Assembly: GCA_022758935.1 (NCBI GenBank)
Contig: JAEMQG010000064.1
Coordinates: 1-6,236, forward strand
DNA from: Candidatus Nitrosopumilus sp.
Lineage (GTDB): Archaea > Thermoproteota > Nitrososphaeria > Nitrososphaerales > Nitrosopumilaceae
DNA: 6,236 bases
Direction: 5' to 3'
Part shown: positions 5,615 to 6,236 of the stretch, piece by piece
Numbering within the stretch: position 1 is the first letter of the stretch
Layout of the letters: the number at the start of each line of letters is the position of its first letter
Translations under genes and position numbers: made by a program
Notes under the pieces: model-generated
Seen by the model: only the letters and a program-made list of their open reading frames with translations
What the model was told of the DNA's origin: nothing
Database searches by the model: none

Positions 5615-6236
5615 TATTTTCTTTGTTGTGGTAACATCACATACACGCAGGCACCACCGCACATTGTACAAGGGACATTATTTCCAGGGTGCTGACCAGT
5701 GCGACTATGAATTCTAGCGGCTTCTTCAGGATCAATAGATAGTGCAAGTTGTTTTTCCCAATCCAATGTACGTCGAGCCTCGGTCATCGCAAGATCCCAT
5801 TTTATTGCCTTGTCACGAATTTTTACCAAATCACCTGCATGTGCAGCAATTCTATATGCAATTAAACCAGCTTTAACTTCTTCGGCATTTGGCAATGCAA
5901 GATGTTCCGATGGAGTGAGATAACATAGTAAATCCACGCCTTCACTTGCAGATACAGCGGCACCAATGGCACTAGCTATATGATCATGTCCAGATGCAAC
6001 ATCAGTCACCAAGGGACCTAAAACATAGTAAGGTACATTTCCAATTAAGGATTTGGCCAATCTAACGTTAGCAGCCACTTCATTTAATGGAACATGTCCA
6101 GGACCTTCAACCATTACTTGAATATCTTGCTCATGAGCACGCTTAGTTAGTTGTGCGACATTAATCATTTCTTGAATATGAAGTTCATCATGAGAATCAA
6201 GTATAGACCCAGGTCGCAAGGCATCACCTAAACTAA
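5581..6236 (-). CDS. thiC: Phosphomethylpyrimidine synthase ThiC (3' end, N-terminus outside window)
   Basis: Radical-SAM enzyme that rearranges aminoimidazole ribotide into hydroxymethylpyrimidine phosphate, the pyrimidine half of thiamine. The visible 217 residues run from the window edge to a TAA at 5581-5583. The reading frame continues upstream of an in-frame TTG at 6219 through conserved SLGDALRPG, so that TTG is not the start. Motifs seen: LRPG at visible residues 6-9, EGPGHVP at 43-49, GPLVTD at 73-78, HDHI at 83-86, then LTPSEHLALP and RIAAHAGD with likely metal-ligand histidines. The C-terminal iron-sulfur cysteines are C189, C192 and C196. That spacing is CX2CX3C, whereas the E. 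coli type has CX2CX4C; I recall the shorter form from archaeal and clostridial ThiC. The gene converges on the Nudix gene, and no thiamine riboswitch could be visible because the 5' end is absent. Confidence 0.95.
   Translation of the reverse strand, partial: SLGDALRPGSILDSHDELHIQEMINVAQLTKRAHEQDIQVMVEGPGHVPLNEVAANVRLAKSLIGNVPYYVLGPLVTDVASGHDHIASAIGAAVSASEGVDLLCYLTPSEHLALPNAEEVKAGLIAYRIAAHAGDLVKIRDKAIKWDLAMTEARRTLDWEKQLALSIDPEEAARIHSRTGQHPGNNVPCTMCGGACVYVMLPQQRKYEKVDKLQQIE

Noticed and set aside
6217..6219. TTG at 6219 on the minus strand as the thiC start codon
   Set aside because: The frame continues upstream to the window edge through the conserved ThiC segment SLGDALRPG, so the gene simply extends beyond the window.

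Overview
The window is about two-thirds A+T and has tightly packed genes with 4 to 11 nt spacings or overlaps. Its shikimate kinase is of the GHMP type, its EPSP and chorismate synthases are of archaeal appearance, and aroC seems to have a TATA box placed for a leaderless mRNA. Together these point to an archaeon. The AT-rich composition and the fusion of chorismate mutase to an aminotransferase suggest a marine ammonia-oxidising thaumarchaeon (Nitrosopumilus-like). That assignment is an inference from recall, not from a search.

Layout. Positions 1-285 hold the 3' end of a shikimate kinase, which overlaps aroA (EPSP synthase, 275-1543). A 324-nt gap follows (1544-1867). It contains a compact, unusually GC-rich block that can fold into a closed multi-hairpin structure, T-runs on both strands, short phased repeats and a probable aroC promoter. 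A second cluster then runs on the + strand: aroC (1868-2965), a chorismate mutase-aminotransferase fusion (2970-4340), tyrA (4337-5188) and a Nudix hydrolase (5194-5598). The last gene, thiC, is on the - strand, is cut by the window edge, and converges on the Nudix gene with an 18-nt overlap of coding ends.

How the genes work together. The kinase makes shikimate 3-phosphate, AroA adds the enolpyruvyl group, and AroC eliminates phosphate to give chorismate. The fusion protein rearranges chorismate to prephenate and carries a PLP aminotransferase. TyrA then performs the oxidative decarboxylation toward tyrosine. With a mutase and aminotransferase in one chain and the dehydrogenase overlapping it, the arogenate route (prephenate to arogenate to tyrosine) is attractive. 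The alternative, transamination of 4-hydroxyphenylpyruvate, cannot be excluded. No prephenate dehydratase or ACT regulatory domain is visible. ThiC belongs to thiamine biosynthesis and is unrelated to the aromatic cluster.

Most of the window is ordinary core metabolism. The items most worth following up are the structured intergenic element, the fusion and its pathway meaning, a perfect 10-bp inverted repeat that brackets the two convergent stop codons, and some departures from family consensus in the Nudix and TyrA proteins.
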